Shown one piece after another: positions 9,774 through 19,134 of a DNA stretch of 64,000 nt (within the stretch, counting starts at the first letter, position 1; each line of letters begins with the position of its first letter). Under the pieces are notes generated by a model that ran no database searches, had not been told where the DNA came from, and worked only from the letters and a program-made list of their open reading frames with translations. A program made the position numbers and the translations under genes. The DNA comes from Trichothermofontia sichuanensis B231 (lineage in GTDB: Bacteria; Cyanobacteriota; Cyanobacteriia; B231), in contig NZ_CP110848.1 of NCBI RefSeq assembly GCF_026240635.1, positions 1,242,501-1,306,500 on the forward strand, in the 5' to 3' direction.

Positions 9774-10148
9774 ATGCCCATTAATCAACCCAAGGCCGCA
9801 GCACCCGAAAAGGTCATGATCTACCAACCCTACTATCAGGGAAGTCGGCGCAATGCCCTTCCCTATGCCATCAGCCTTTACCAAGAAGGGTCACTAGAAG
9901 GCGAGCGGCGCATTGAGGGAGGAGAGAGTATCCCCTTTATTGCTTCCTGGGAAGTGACCTCCCTACCGCTACAGATGACCCGTTGTCGGGTGCAATTTGA
10001 TGGTAAGGCTGATCTCAGTTACCAAACGTCGATGAAGAGCCATGAACTGATTGATTTTCTGATTGATGCCTTTGTCCATTATCGCCGTAACCAGGTGGCT
10101 GACTTTCCCCCGGCCTTTTATCGCAAGCTACTGAATATGGAGGCTTAG
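9774..10148 (+). CDS. EbsA-like conserved cyanobacterial protein
   Basis: The 124-residue soluble protein has no signal peptide or membrane segment. It has a beta-rich middle (IPFIASWEVTSLPLQMTRCRVQF) and a C-terminal helix with YRRNQVADFPPAFYRKLL. The N-terminal segment (YQPYYQGSRRNALPYAISLYQEGSLEGERRIEGGESIPF) resembles the cyanobacterial EbsA family as I remember it. EbsA of Synechococcus elongatus works with PilB and Hfq in type IV pilus assembly and biofilm self-suppression. No pilus gene lies nearby. The family call is from memory and moderate; the gene itself is convincing. Confidence 0.6.
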   Translation: MPINQPKAAAPEKVMIYQPYYQGSRRNALPYAISLYQEGSLEGERRIEGGESIPFIASWEVTSLPLQMTRCRVQFDGKADLSYQTSMKSHELIDFLIDAFVHYRRNQVADFPPAFYRKLLNMEA

Positions 10149-10784
10149 GCGATCGATGGCGATCGCTAATATCGGTGGGTGTTCTTAAATCCAAGGCTCT
10201 CATCCTCTAACCCCTTCTCTCGGTTTGTGAGAAGGAGGAGAGATTCGGCTTGGCCTCCGTTTGCGGAGGGGCAGGGGATGGGAAATGCTGCTGTGGGGGT
10301 GCGGCACCAATAGTGCTTAGTGCTCGTTTCGGTTAATGAGCGCGGCTTACTAAGGGGCGATTTAGGGGTGATTGAGTGGCAATTGAGTGGCGATTGAGTT
10401 ATTGTGGCGGTTTAGAGGTTCAACGTGCCTTGACGACCTATCGGGGATACGATCGGCGCGAGCTTATAGTCATTGCCATTTAGGCCGAAACAGCCCCCTC
10501 ACCCCCAACGCTTCTCCCACAGGGGGAGAGGGGCTTAGACATCTCTTTCTAATCTGAAATCACTATAGTTCTGGTCTGGCTAGGAGCCTTGGCACTTGTC
10601 ATGGGGATACCGCTTCACTATCCCTACTGAGAAGTACTTGGCCCTAGGGTGCAAGGGTTGGCGCAACATGCCACCGGTGGCTACCCGCGTGCTTGTTTCT
10701 GTTGTCACGTCCCCCTCTCCCCTAGAATGGGGAAGATCAAGCGGGCAATTTTTACCCAGTTAGGATTTGGTAAGGAGTGGGGGT
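10149..10784. other. Intergenic region with repeats
   Basis: No gene is supported. A degenerate GC-rich repeat is at about 10200-10280. An 11-bp imperfect tandem (ATTGAGTGGC-type, three copies) lies near 10369-10400. A MITE-like element is at 10465-10567. The last 200 bp hold the promoter region of the next gene. Confidence 0.5.
10465..10567 (+). mobile_element. MITE-like element, family A, copy 1
   Basis: The element runs from TATAGTCATTGCC to ATCACTATA, so its ends form an imperfect terminal inverted repeat (TATAGTCATT against TATAGTGATT). The middle is the GC-rich CCCCCTCACCCCC...GGGGGAGAGGGG hairpin shared by all copies. It encodes nothing. This 103-bp version shares its right end with the copy at 13884-13986. 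Confidence 0.75.
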
Positions 10785-11861
10785 GTGCCGAGCGTAACAC
10801 CGTATTTACTTGTGGGGTCAACGGAAACGTATAGTGGCAAGTCTGCGACTATTTTAGGACTGGCCCATCAACTGACGGCCCGGGGGATGGATATTGCCTA
10901 TGGCAAGCCCTTGGGCACCTGTCTGAGTCCCACCGATGCCGGGGTGGACGAGGATATGGCGTTCGTGGTTGAGTCCCTGGCACTGGCGGCCAATCGGCTC
11001 TACCCGCCGGTCGCTTTTCAGGATACCCCCACCCTAACTCAGCAAATGCAGGCCAGCGTTGCCCTTCCCTATGGGCAGCAGCTCAGAGCACACTTTACGC
11101 CTCAAGGGGAGGATTTGATCTTGCTGGAGGGACCGTCTGGGATTTCAACGGAAGGGCGACTGCTGGGGCTGTCCCTGGGCCAGATAGCAGCCTGTTTGGA
11201 TGCCAATGTCCTTTTGGTCACGCGCTGTGGTTCGCTGCGGGTTGTGGACGCTTTGCTCTATGCCCGTGATATTCTGGGCGATCGCCTGGTTGGGGTGGTT
11301 TTGAACGATATTGCCCCAGACTTCATGACCCAAGTCCAGCAGGTCCTCGCCCCTTTTCTTGACGCTCAGGGGGTTACGGTATTGGGGGCCTTACCCAGTC
11401 ATCCCCTCCTGCGCAGTGTGAGTGTAGCAGAACTGGTTCGACAGTTGCAGGCAGAGGTCCTGTGTCGTCCCGATCGCCTCGGTCTAATGGTTGAGATGCT
11501 GAAAATTGGGGCAATGAATGTCAATTCGGCCCTGGAATATTTTCGCAAGGGGCACAATATGGCGGTAGTTACGGGCAGTGATCGCGCTGATATTCAACTG
11601 GCGGCCCTGGAGACTGCTACCCAATGTCTGATTTTGACCGGGCACCTGCCGCCCCCGGCAGAAGTGCTGGCACGGGCTGAAGAGTTAGAAATTCCGATTC
11701 TCTCGGTGCAGTTGGATACGCTGACGACGGTGGAAATTATCAACCGCACCTTCCGGCAAACCCGCCTGAATGAGCCGGCGAAGGTGCAGTGCATTCGCGA
11801 GATGATGGAGCGGTATTTTGATTGCGAGCGGCTGCTGGCCAAAATTAAGGCCCGTCCTTAG
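10785..11861 (+). CDS. Phosphotransacetylase-like/DRTGG domain protein with BioD-like P-loop domain
   Basis: I chose GTG 10785 because TAAGGAG ends 7 nt upstream, an excellent ribosome site. The N-terminal domain is a BioD/CobB-type P-loop fold (VGSTETYSGKSATILG near residues 8-23, then LLEGPSG). The C-terminal half contains the DRTGG domain (GAMNVNSALEYFRKGHNMAVVTGSDRADIQLAALE). This matches the cyanobacterial family annotated as phosphotransacetylase-like or cobyrinic-acid a,c-diamide synthase-like. The substrate is unknown. The 3' end overlaps the convergent DUF2062 gene by 17 bp. Confidence 0.8.
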   Translation: MPSVTPYLLVGSTETYSGKSATILGLAHQLTARGMDIAYGKPLGTCLSPTDAGVDEDMAFVVESLALAANRLYPPVAFQDTPTLTQQMQASVALPYGQQLRAHFTPQGEDLILLEGPSGISTEGRLLGLSLGQIAACLDANVLLVTRCGSLRVVDALLYARDILGDRLVGVVLNDIAPDFMTQVQQVLAPFLDAQGVTVLGALPSHPLLRSVSVAELVRQLQAEVLCRPDRLGLMVEMLKIGAMNVNSALEYFRKGHNMAVVTGSDRADIQLAALETATQCLILTGHLPPPAEVLARAEELEIPILSVQLDTLTTVEIINRTFRQTRLNEPAKVQCIREMMERYFDCERLLAKIKARP

Positions 11862-12429
11862 CGCTGAAGGGATAATGGCCCTGGAAAGCCGGTTGCGGTT
11901 GGCCAGCAGTGGTATGACGAGAACGGTAGGAACGGTGGCGGCCTGAGCGCAGATGTTGCAGGAGCCAGAGTCCCAGGTAATAACTCAGCACACTACTGAC
12001 GGCTCCGACGATAGCACTGCCCAACAGCAGTGCCGTAGCAACCTCGGCACCTAGGTCCCACCAGCCCTGCCAGGTTCTGAGGTCCGTGAGTGTGATCGGT
12101 GAGGCAGCAGACGCTAAAACCCAGCGTCCAACCTGGTAGTTGAAGGCAAAGATCGGTACATAGGTGAGGGGATTACTCACCCAGGTGCCGGCGATCGTTA
12201 GCAAGCGATTGCCGCGAATCAGAGTGGCGATCACGAGGCCGATCGCAATCTGGAAACCAAAGAAGGGGAAACACCCGGCAAAGACCCCTGCGGCTAAGCC
12301 CCGTGCCATTTCTCGTGGGGTTCCCCGCAGGCGCAATAACCGGCAGTAAACATACCGACAGGTGCGTCGCCAGGAGGCAGGCCGCTGGGGGAACGGGAGA
12401 GTCAGGGGAACAGGGAGTCGTTTAACCAT
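11845..12429 (-). CDS. DUF2062 domain membrane protein
   Basis: The 194-residue protein has the DUF2062 signature. It starts with PREMARGLAAGVFAGCFPFFGFQ, then a helix, then GNRLLTIAGTWVSNPLTYVPIF, followed by further hydrophobic helices and a basic C-terminal tail. It should sit in the inner membrane. Its function is unknown. It is convergent with the DRTGG gene, overlapping its last codons. Confidence 0.85.
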   Translation of the reverse strand: MVKRLPVPLTLPFPQRPASWRRTCRYVYCRLLRLRGTPREMARGLAAGVFAGCFPFFGFQIAIGLVIATLIRGNRLLTIAGTWVSNPLTYVPIFAFNYQVGRWVLASAASPITLTDLRTWQGWWDLGAEVATALLLGSAIVGAVSSVLSYYLGLWLLQHLRSGRHRSYRSRHTTAGQPQPAFQGHYPFSAKDGP

Positions 12430-12746
12430 ACCAAGGGGGATTGCACCAGCGTTAGTCCGAAAATACCACAGGCAGCTAGCTCTCTTCTGGAACGGGCTTT
12501 GACACCGGGCACACCGGGGGGCACGTTGAAGCTCTATCTTATCTAAGGCTAATCTAATATCCAGGTTAATCTATCAAGATGAGCCGCGATCACGACCTCT
12601 GATGAAGACGAGCCATTGCTTGGCCCTGTCCTCTGCATTGATCCTAGTTGCCCCCTTAGGCTCGCAACTGGCTGTGCCAGGATCGGTGCGGTGTGAAGCC
12701 GGGGCACTCAGCCAATTTTACCCTCTGTATGCTGATCAGGTGAGTT
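12430..12746. other. Intergenic region, divergent promoters
   Basis: This is about 320 bp between divergent genes. A frame starting at 12602 mimics a signal peptide but runs out of phase into the ParA-like gene and has no support. I see no repeat or RNA element here. Confidence 0.4.
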
Positions 12747-13883
12747 GTGTCCCACATTATTTGTGTTCATTCCTTTCGCCACGGGACGGGCAAGTCCAGT
12801 CTGACAGCAAACTTGGCGGTTTGTTTAGCCCGTCAAGGGCAGCGGGTGGGGATTATCGATACGGATTTTCAAGCCCCTGGTATCCATACCCTGTTTGATG
12901 TCGATCCCGATCACCTCGATCCAGCCCTCAATTATTATCTGTGGGGTGATGTCAATCCTGATGAAGCCGTCCACCCCACGGATCTCTGGCTGACGGTTGG
13001 TGATGGTCAGATTATCTTGATGGGGGGAGGAATTTATTTAGTACCCACCAGCCTCAAGTTGTCGGAAATGACCCGTCTCCTGCATCAGGGATATGATGTG
13101 GTCCGGCTGCAACAGGGCATTCTGGATTTGATGAACCGGCTGCGCCTGGATTTGCTCCTCATTGACTCTCATCCAGCCTGGGATGAGGGCGCTTTAGCCA
13201 CGATGGGGATGGTTGATATTGCTATCGTACTCATGTGCCTCGATCGTCAGGATTTCCAAGGTACTGCTGTTACCCTGGATATTACTGCGAATCTGGAAGT
13301 CCCCCATACTCTCCTGGTTGTTAACCAGGTGCTCTCCAGTTACGACCCGCAGATGGTTCGGGAGCAAATTATGGCGACTTACAACATCGCCGATGTTACG
13401 CTGTTACCCCTATCGCTCAAGATGGCCTTAATGGGGGGGCAAGGCATTTTCTGCCTCAAATACCCCCAGGATGAGCTAGCCCAAACGATCGCGGGCATTG
13501 CCCAAACGGTACTAACCCTGATCCAGGGACAGCCGCCTAAATTTAAGTACGCGCCGCTTCCCAGCACCGCCACTGGAACCAGGCCCCCCGTGAAATCAGG
13601 TTTACGCATGGTGGATCTGCTGGAGATGCCCCCTAAGCAACGCCGGTTAGTGCGTTGGTTGATGCGCCGCCCCCAAGCTAGCTTTACCGAGATTGCGACC
13701 TATGCAGCCCAAACCTGGCAGCAAAGTGAAGCCGAAGTCCAGACCCTGCTGGATACCTTGCGACAACAGCAATACCTCACCACCCGCGGGGAGGGAACTC
13801 GGCAGATTTACCAAGTGAACTTAGCCCCCAAACCCGGCCAGTCGGCAATTATAAACACTTGGTCGAAACTCGAAGCAGAATAA
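12747..13883 (+). CDS. ParA/MinD-like ATPase
   Basis: The 378-residue protein has a P-loop near the N-terminus (HSFRHGTGKSSLTANLA), switch regions (IIDTDFQAPG; LLIDSHPAWDE) and a C-terminal extension of about 90 residues that may form a winged helix (VRWLMRRPQASFTEIATYAAQTW). The deviant Walker A of ParA/MinD proteins begins with a signature lysine. Here that place holds arginine (R-H-G-T-G-K-S). I recall the same change in a cyanobacterial subgroup. Such ATPases position cargo on membranes or nucleoid, but this one's cargo is unknown. Start GTG 12747 has weak ribosome signals. The stop codon abuts a MITE-like element. Confidence 0.82.
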   Translation: MSHIICVHSFRHGTGKSSLTANLAVCLARQGQRVGIIDTDFQAPGIHTLFDVDPDHLDPALNYYLWGDVNPDEAVHPTDLWLTVGDGQIILMGGGIYLVPTSLKLSEMTRLLHQGYDVVRLQQGILDLMNRLRLDLLLIDSHPAWDEGALATMGMVDIAIVLMCLDRQDFQGTAVTLDITANLEVPHTLLVVNQVLSSYDPQMVREQIMATYNIADVTLLPLSLKMALMGGQGIFCLKYPQDELAQTIAGIAQTVLTLIQGQPPKFKYAPLPSTATGTRPPVKSGLRMVDLLEMPPKQRRLVRWLMRRPQASFTEIATYAAQTWQQSEAEVQTLLDTLRQQQYLTTRGEGTRQIYQVNLAPKPGQSAIINTWSKLEAE

Positions 13884-13986
13884 TATAGTCATTTCAATTG
13901 AGACTGAAACAGCCCCCTCACTCCCAACCCCTCTCCCACAGGGGGAGAGGAGCTTAGACATCTCTTTCTAATCTGAAATCACTATA
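13884..13986 (+). mobile_element. MITE-like element, family A, copy 2
   Basis: The 103-bp element starts with TATAGTCATTTCAATTGAG and ends with TGAAATCACTATA. The outer 13 bases of the two ends match with one mismatch. It fills the whole gap between two convergent genes: the preceding stop is TAA 13881-13883, and the EamA gene's stop is at 13987-13989. Its GC-rich hairpin could act as a terminator for both genes. Confidence 0.8.
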
Positions 13987-15837
13987 CTAGCGTGGAGGTT
14001 TGGTCTGTGTTTGGCTCTGGCTCTTGAGACGCTCAAAGCTGAGGGCAACCACGCCAAGCGTCACTAGGATGACCCCCAGAAATTGCAAACGTTGTAAGGT
14101 TTCCCCAATTAAGATCAGTGCCAAGAGGGCCGTAAAGGCAGGCCCGGTTGCACCGACGATCGCCGATCGCGCTGCCCCGGCCATCCGGATACCAAAATTG
14201 TTAGAGAGATACCCAGCTAACGTCGTCAGCGCCAGCAACAAGACCCCGATCGCTAAATGCGGCCACTGGTTGCTATTGACCCGAACCGCCCAGGTATTGG
14301 GCAGGGGAACCAGCGCCAGAATCAACCCACTACAGAAGAAAATGGTGGCGAATTGGACCAGGGTTACTGCCACCGCATTCAGCCTGCGGGTACTGCTCTG
14401 GGTATAGATGACAAAAAAGGCAAAGGCAACCCCCGACCCGATCGCGGCTGCTAGTCCGATTCCTGACAAGCTATTGGCACCAGTTCTTCCCCCTGATAAA
14501 GCAATCATGCCCACCCCCAGCAAGACGATAGCCGTAATTCCTAACCGGAATAACGTCGGGCGATCGCCAAAGAAAGCCCAGGACAGGAAAAGGGTCACAA
14601 TTGGGTAGATAAAAAAGATGGTAATCGCAATTCCCGTCGGAATTTGCCCTAGGGCGATATAAATGAACAATTGTGACAGGAACAAACAAAAGCCACTGCC
14701 GAACACATTTCGTTGTAAGGTGCGATCGCGCGCCGTTAAAAATTGCCGCAGATCTCGCCAAACGTGGGGATAGAACCCCCGTGCTAGCAGGGCCAGTACC
14801 GGCAGCACCAGCACCACCCGCAGGAAGAGAATTAACAGCGAATTCCCAAAGCTGGGTGAAATCACTCCCCCCCACTGGAACCATCCCAACACCAATTGCG
14901 GTTTGAGAATCACCCGTAGGACCACATTCTGTAAGGACAGGAAAAACGACGAGAGCAGAATCAACACCAGTCCCACCTGGACCGGAGAGAGACGTTGGGG
15001 CGCGGGAACCGCCGGGGGCGGCGCCGCCCGTTCTGACCTTTCCGGCACAGTTGCTGGCGGCTCGGTGGCCGCCGGGGATAACGGCGGATCAGGCCGGGGT
15101 GGATAACTACGAGACGAGAAGGGGGGCGGGGGGGGTGCTGTCCAATCGATCGGGGCACGATTCTCCAGCGGCGAGGTGGCGTGAACACGGGGGAGCGCCG
15201 CTAATCGCTGGTCCTCTAGGGGGGCAAACCGGGAACTGGTGGGGAGCTTGGCTACCTCTTCCTCCAGTACTGCCTTGAGACGGTTGACCAAGGCTGTGAG
15301 AATGGCTTCCCCCTGTTGCTCTAGGTTGTGCATCCGGCTCAGTTGCTGCGATAGCGCACTCTGGTAGCTACTAAGGTCCTGCTCTAGGGATTGAAACGTG
15401 GTGTTGAGGGTGGCATCGAGAGACGCAATCATTTGATAGGCTCGCTCGCTATACCCATTACTGTGGGCGGGAGTGGCTGACGCTTGGGCGGTAGCTGTGG
15501 TTTGGGCAGCCAACTGGTGGAGTTCTTCGCTCAGACGATGCTGGAGGTGAGCCGCGATCACCTGGGCCAGTTTTTTGGCCCACTGTTGCTGTCGGAGTAA
15601 TTCCTGGCGGCTAAACGCTTGCTGGTGCTCGGCCCGGAGGGTCTCAATTTCACGGACGAGGCGTTCCTTCTCCTGTTGCAGCCATTGAATATCCTGGGCC
15701 AATTGGGCTACCAGGCTTTCCTGCAATTTTTGCAGTTCTTGTGTCATGGCATTTAAGGCGGTATCTGCTGCCCGTGCCGCCGCCGGACCCGACAGACCAC
15801 CGCTCCCACTTCCCAATCGCTGATTGGATTGCGCCAT
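13987..15837 (-). CDS. EamA/DMT-family transporter with N-terminal coiled-coil domain
   Basis: Residues about 26-197 are coiled coil, and about 205-285 are Pro/Ala-rich linker. From about 290 there are ten hydrophobic helices in two repeats, as in the EamA (drug/metabolite transporter) family, for example YIALGQIPTGIAITIFFIYPI. The N-terminal domain is homologous to that of the long protein at 2629 (about 200 residues, best in LDATL...SYQ...LSRMH). DMT proteins export or import small metabolites; the substrate is not evident. Normal EamA proteins are about 300 residues, so half of this protein is extra cytosolic domain. Only a MITE-like element separates its stop from the ParA-like gene. Confidence 0.85.
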   Translation of the reverse strand: MAQSNQRLGSGSGGLSGPAAARAADTALNAMTQELQKLQESLVAQLAQDIQWLQQEKERLVREIETLRAEHQQAFSRQELLRQQQWAKKLAQVIAAHLQHRLSEELHQLAAQTTATAQASATPAHSNGYSERAYQMIASLDATLNTTFQSLEQDLSSYQSALSQQLSRMHNLEQQGEAILTALVNRLKAVLEEEVAKLPTSSRFAPLEDQRLAALPRVHATSPLENRAPIDWTAPPPPPFSSRSYPPRPDPPLSPAATEPPATVPERSERAAPPPAVPAPQRLSPVQVGLVLILLSSFFLSLQNVVLRVILKPQLVLGWFQWGGVISPSFGNSLLILFLRVVLVLPVLALLARGFYPHVWRDLRQFLTARDRTLQRNVFGSGFCLFLSQLFIYIALGQIPTGIAITIFFIYPIVTLFLSWAFFGDRPTLFRLGITAIVLLGVGMIALSGGRTGANSLSGIGLAAAIGSGVAFAFFVIYTQSSTRRLNAVAVTLVQFATIFFCSGLILALVPLPNTWAVRVNSNQWPHLAIGVLLLALTTLAGYLSNNFGIRMAGAARSAIVGATGPAFTALLALILIGETLQRLQFLGVILVTLGVVALSFERLKSQSQTQTKPPR

Positions 15838-16029
15838 TAGAGTTTGCCCCCCTCAGACTGCCCTACATCATAAGTAAAAAATTCCAAAAGGGCCGCATCG
15901 CTAAAAATGTTTTCAATCTTACTTGCCGATCGCGGCAGCAACGGCCAGCGCCCCCCTCGGTTGGCCCGCAAAGTTCGATTCAAGCGTTAGACTAACGACA
16001 AATTAAGGTTTAAGTACGCATGGAGTCGA

Positions 16030-17526
16030 ATGAAATTTCATACGGTTGAGACGGCTCCCCAGGACTGGCGTGGGGATGGGCTGGCGATTGGACTATGGCA
16101 AACGGCGACGACCGAGGATCAAGACCCCCCGATCGCCCTTGCCAACGAATGGGCGGCCCTGGATACCCAGTTCAACGGTGCCCTGACAGAATTGATCACG
16201 GAGATGGAATTTAAGGCCAAAGCCGGGAGTACGATCGTCACCCGACTGGGAGGCAACGCCCCCATCCGTAAGCTTATCCTGGTGGGGATGGGTAAGGTAG
16301 CGGATCTCACCCTGGATTGGGTCCGGCGTGCTGCTGCGGCTGTGGCCCGTTTAGCCAGGAAAGAACGCTGCAAAACCCTTGCCCTGTGCCTGCCCTTAGG
16401 GGATCTGAACCCCAGTCTGGCAGTCCAAGCCATGACCGAGGGGATCGAACTAGCCCTGTATCAGGATCTCCGTTTTAAATCCGAACCAGAGAAGGTGCCA
16501 TCGCCGGAGCGCATTGACTTTCTGGGCTATGGGGATCAACTGGCCGCGATCGCCCGTGCCCAGGCCATTTGCGCCGGGGTACAACTGGCACGGGAACTCG
16601 TGGCCGCCCCGGCCAATGTCGTCACCCCCCTTACCCTCGCTCAGACCGCCCAGGAAATTGCAGAAACGGCTGGCTGGCAAGTCGAAGTGTTGGGTAAAGC
16701 CGAATGTGAGCAACTTGGCATGGGGGCTTACCTAGGGGTGGCCCAGGCCTCAGACCTTCCTCCCCAATTCATCCATTTGAGCTATCAACCGTCCGGGACC
16801 CCTCGCCGTAAACTGGCCATTATTGGCAAGGGCCTCACCTTTGATTCCGGTGGCCTCAACATTAAGGGGGCCGGCAGTGGCATTGAAATGATGAAAATCG
16901 ATATGGCCGGCGCTGGGGCCATGTTGGGGGCAGCCAAGGCCCTCAGCCTGCTCAATCCGCCCGACGTTGAACTGCATTTCATCAGCCCGGCTACCGAAAA
17001 TATGATCAGCGGCCATGCCCTTCACCCAGGCGACGTGGTGACCGCCTCCAATGGCAAAACGATCGAAGTCAACAATACCGATGCCGAAGGTCGCCTTACC
17101 CTGGCCGATGCCCTGGTCTTTGCTGAAAAATTGGGCGTGGATGCGATCGTCGATCTGGCGACCCTCACCGGAGCCTGTGTGATTGCCCTGGGGGATCAGA
17201 TGGCTGGGTTATGGAGTTCCGATGCGGCCCTGAGTGAAGCCTTGCAGCAAGCGGCGACCCAAGCCGGGGAGAAACTCTGGCCCATGCCCCTAGAGGAAAA
17301 ATACTTCGAGGGCATGAAATCCCAGATCGCTGATATGAAAAATACTGGCCCTCGCAACGCGGGTGCGATCACCGCAGCCCTCTTCCTCAAGCAATTTGTC
17401 AAAGACACCCCCTGGGCGCACCTGGATATTGCGGGTCCCGCCTGGTTGGAGAAGGAGGATGGCTACAACAGTGCGGGCGCGACGGGATTTGGGGTGCGCA
17501 CCCTGGTCAATTGGGTCCTGAGCTAG
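16030..17526 (+). CDS. pepA: Cytosol (leucyl) aminopeptidase, M17
   Basis: The 498-residue protein has the full M17 C-terminal catalytic domain. It contains [16 protein letters not shown] (metal-binding Lys and Asp), [11 protein letters not shown], and the signature [15 protein letters not shown] with metal-binding Asp and Glu. The N-terminal domain ([19 protein letters not shown]) is also normal. The enzyme is a cytosolic hexamer with two metal ions per subunit that removes N-terminal residues from peptides. The length is typical, and ATG 16030 is the natural start. It stands as a single gene. Confidence 0.95.
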   Translation: MKFHTVETAPQDWRGDGLAIGLWQTATTEDQDPPIALANEWAALDTQFNGALTELITEMEFKAKAGSTIVTRLGGNAPIRKLILVGMGKVADLTLDWVRRAAAAVARLARKERCKTLALCLPLGDLNPSLAVQAMTEGIELALYQDLRFKSEPEKVPSPERIDFLGYGDQLAAIARAQAICAGVQLARELVAAPANVVTPLTLAQTAQEIAETAGWQVEVLGKAECEQLGMGAYLGVAQASDLPPQFIHLSYQPSGTPRRKLAIIGKGLTFDSGGLNIKGAGSGIEMMKIDMAGAGAMLGAAKALSLLNPPDVELHFISPATENMISGHALHPGDVVTASNGKTIEVNNTDAEGRLTLADALVFAEKLGVDAIVDLATLTGACVIALGDQMAGLWSSDAALSEALQQAATQAGEKLWPMPLEEKYFEGMKSQIADMKNTGPRNAGAITAALFLKQFVKDTPWAHLDIAGPAWLEKEDGYNSAGATGFGVRTLVNWVLS

Positions 17527-17814
17527 GGATAGCAGGGACGGGGAGGCACTCCTTCGTCCCCCGCGATTAGTCCCCGACAGCCCCCGCAGATCCCACTCAC
17601 GTTAATGTCAAGAAAGGTAAACCTGCGGGGGAACTAGACAGAACCAAGGGGGGACTCAGTAGAATGTGCGTAATATGATGAGGGGACTGGGCGATCGCTG
17701 GCGTGTTATCGGTGCCTGTGGGTGTGATCACAGCCTAGCCAGCCCCAGAGCCTTATCGTTAACGGTTAGCCGTCCCTACGGCCCATCGAAACATATCGGA
17801 ACACTTAAACACCT

Positions 17815-18342
17815 GTGAGCTTAAAAAAAACCAATCGCGATCTTCCCCAAATCAACGAGCGCATTCGCTTTCGCGAAATTCGAGTCATCGATACGGATGG
17901 CGGTCAACTCGGCATCATGACGCCCGCCGAAGCCCTACGCATGGCGGAGGAAAAGGACCTGGACCTTGTGTTACTGAGTGACAAGGCCGAGCCACCGGTT
18001 TGCCGGATCATGGACTACGGTAAGTATAAATTCGAGCAAGAGAAGAAGGCCCGCGAGGCCAAGAAGAAACAACACGCTGCCGAAGTCAAGGAAGTCAAGA
18101 TGCGCTACAAGATCGAAGAGCACGACTACAATGTGCGCATCAATCAGGCGGAACGTTTCCTCAAATCGGGTGATAAAGTCAAAGCCACGGTTACCTTTCG
18201 CGGTCGGGAAATTCAGCACGCTGACTTGGCGGAAGACCTCCTGAAGCGGATGGCGACAGACCTGCAGGAGATTGCGGAAGTGCAGCAATCCCCCAAGCGG
18301 GAGGGTCGCAATATGATGATGCTCCTGTCGCCGAAGAAGTAA
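17815..18342 (+). CDS. infC: Translation initiation factor IF-3
   Basis: The 175-residue protein has both IF-3 domains and the basic linker helix. The N-domain signature is [23 protein letters not shown], the linker is [17 protein letters not shown], and the C-domain contains [24 protein letters not shown]. It binds the 30S subunit and monitors start-codon and initiator-tRNA choice. The start is GTG 17815, with no strong ribosome site. IF-3 genes often use unusual starts and control themselves, so a slightly different start is possible. The 288-bp leader contains TGTGATCACA near 17731. Confidence 0.95.
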   Translation: MSLKKTNRDLPQINERIRFREIRVIDTDGGQLGIMTPAEALRMAEEKDLDLVLLSDKAEPPVCRIMDYGKYKFEQEKKAREAKKKQHAAEVKEVKMRYKIEEHDYNVRINQAERFLKSGDKVKATVTFRGREIQHADLAEDLLKRMATDLQEIAEVQQSPKREGRNMMMLLSPKK

Positions 18343-18378
18343 GCCCTTGGGTTGATGACGCCCGCGTGCCAGCCGCCC

Positions 18379-19134
18379 TCAAGCGAGGGCGAGCACCCGG
18401 TATTGGGCGCCCGTTTCAAAAATGCGCGTGCCACCCCCCTCGGCGATCGTTTGGCGGAGGGCCACCGGATCGGTCACCGCCACCCCCGCCAGATAGGCAA
18501 TGCCCATGTCGGCGAAGTCAGGTAACCAGGGCACCGTCGGTCCCATCAACACAATCTTGGCCCCCTGGGACAGTTCCACCAAGCGGGGAAAGGTCTTATT
18601 CGCGATCGAGGTAGCCGTGAGGAACACCCAATCAGCCTCTGGCAAGACATATTCACAGGCCGGGTCGGGCAGATCCGCTGCCCCCGGTTGCCGTTCAATC
18701 ACGGTCAGTGCCGCTGCCTGCTCGTACTGAGCTAAACCAGGATAGCGACCAATCACCACCACCCGCTGCCCCCGTATCTGGGGCAAAAAATACTCAAAAA
18801 CGGCTAAATTCGCCGGCCCGGTGGGGACGAGAGGTTGGGCTTGAGCGACCAGGGGAGAGGTCGCATTGATGGCCGCATTAATCGCCGCCAGACCCACAGT
18901 AGCTTGGTAGCTATCCCAGGCCCACACCCACGGAGCCACATCGGCTAAGGTTCGCTGTGTCAATGTTCCTGACCAAGGCAGGGTGCGAGTGGGTATCCCA
19001 GGACTCATGCATAACCCCACGCCTTCCGCCCGACACAGCGTCCAAGTTAAACCAATAATGACCTCCTGGATACGGGCAGGGGTGCGACTTGCGGCTAAGA
19101 GGCGATCGTAAAGGGTGCGCGGGTGCCGTTTCAT
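18379..19134 (-). CDS. DUF4213/DUF364 domain protein (putative heavy-metal chelation family)
   Basis: The 251-residue protein has an N-terminal DUF4213-like part (about 1-95) and a Rossmann-like DUF364 domain. The latter shows VVVIGRYPGLAQ, LPEADWVFLTATSIANKTFPRL and VLMGPTVPWLPDF, which match the family well. Structures of the family show an enolase-N/Rossmann arrangement, and metal chelation has been suggested. No substrate is known. It is convergent with infC, 36 bp apart. A short GCCCTC/GAGGGC hairpin near 18374-18389 lies at the junction. Confidence 0.8.
   Translation of the reverse strand: MKRHPRTLYDRLLAASRTPARIQEVIIGLTWTLCRAEGVGLCMSPGIPTRTLPWSGTLTQRTLADVAPWVWAWDSYQATVGLAAINAAINATSPLVAQAQPLVPTGPANLAVFEYFLPQIRGQRVVVIGRYPGLAQYEQAAALTVIERQPGAADLPDPACEYVLPEADWVFLTATSIANKTFPRLVELSQGAKIVLMGPTVPWLPDFADMGIAYLAGVAVTDPVALRQTIAEGGGTRIFETGAQYRVLALA

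Noticed and set aside
10500-10540. Repeated CCCTCACCCC...GGGGAGAGG blocks considered as CRISPR-like repeats
   Set aside because: Copies are single, widely dispersed and bounded by inverted ends, with no regular spacers. They are MITE-like elements.
12602-12898. Frame resembling a secreted protein with a signal peptide
   Set aside because: It overlaps the first 150 bp of the well-supported ParA-like gene in another phase and loses protein-like character after residue 40.
17728-17740. TGTGATCACA upstream of infC as a Crp-type site
   Set aside because: Crp-type operators need a 6-bp spacer between TGTGA and TCACA. Here the half-sites are fused, so I do not call it an operator.
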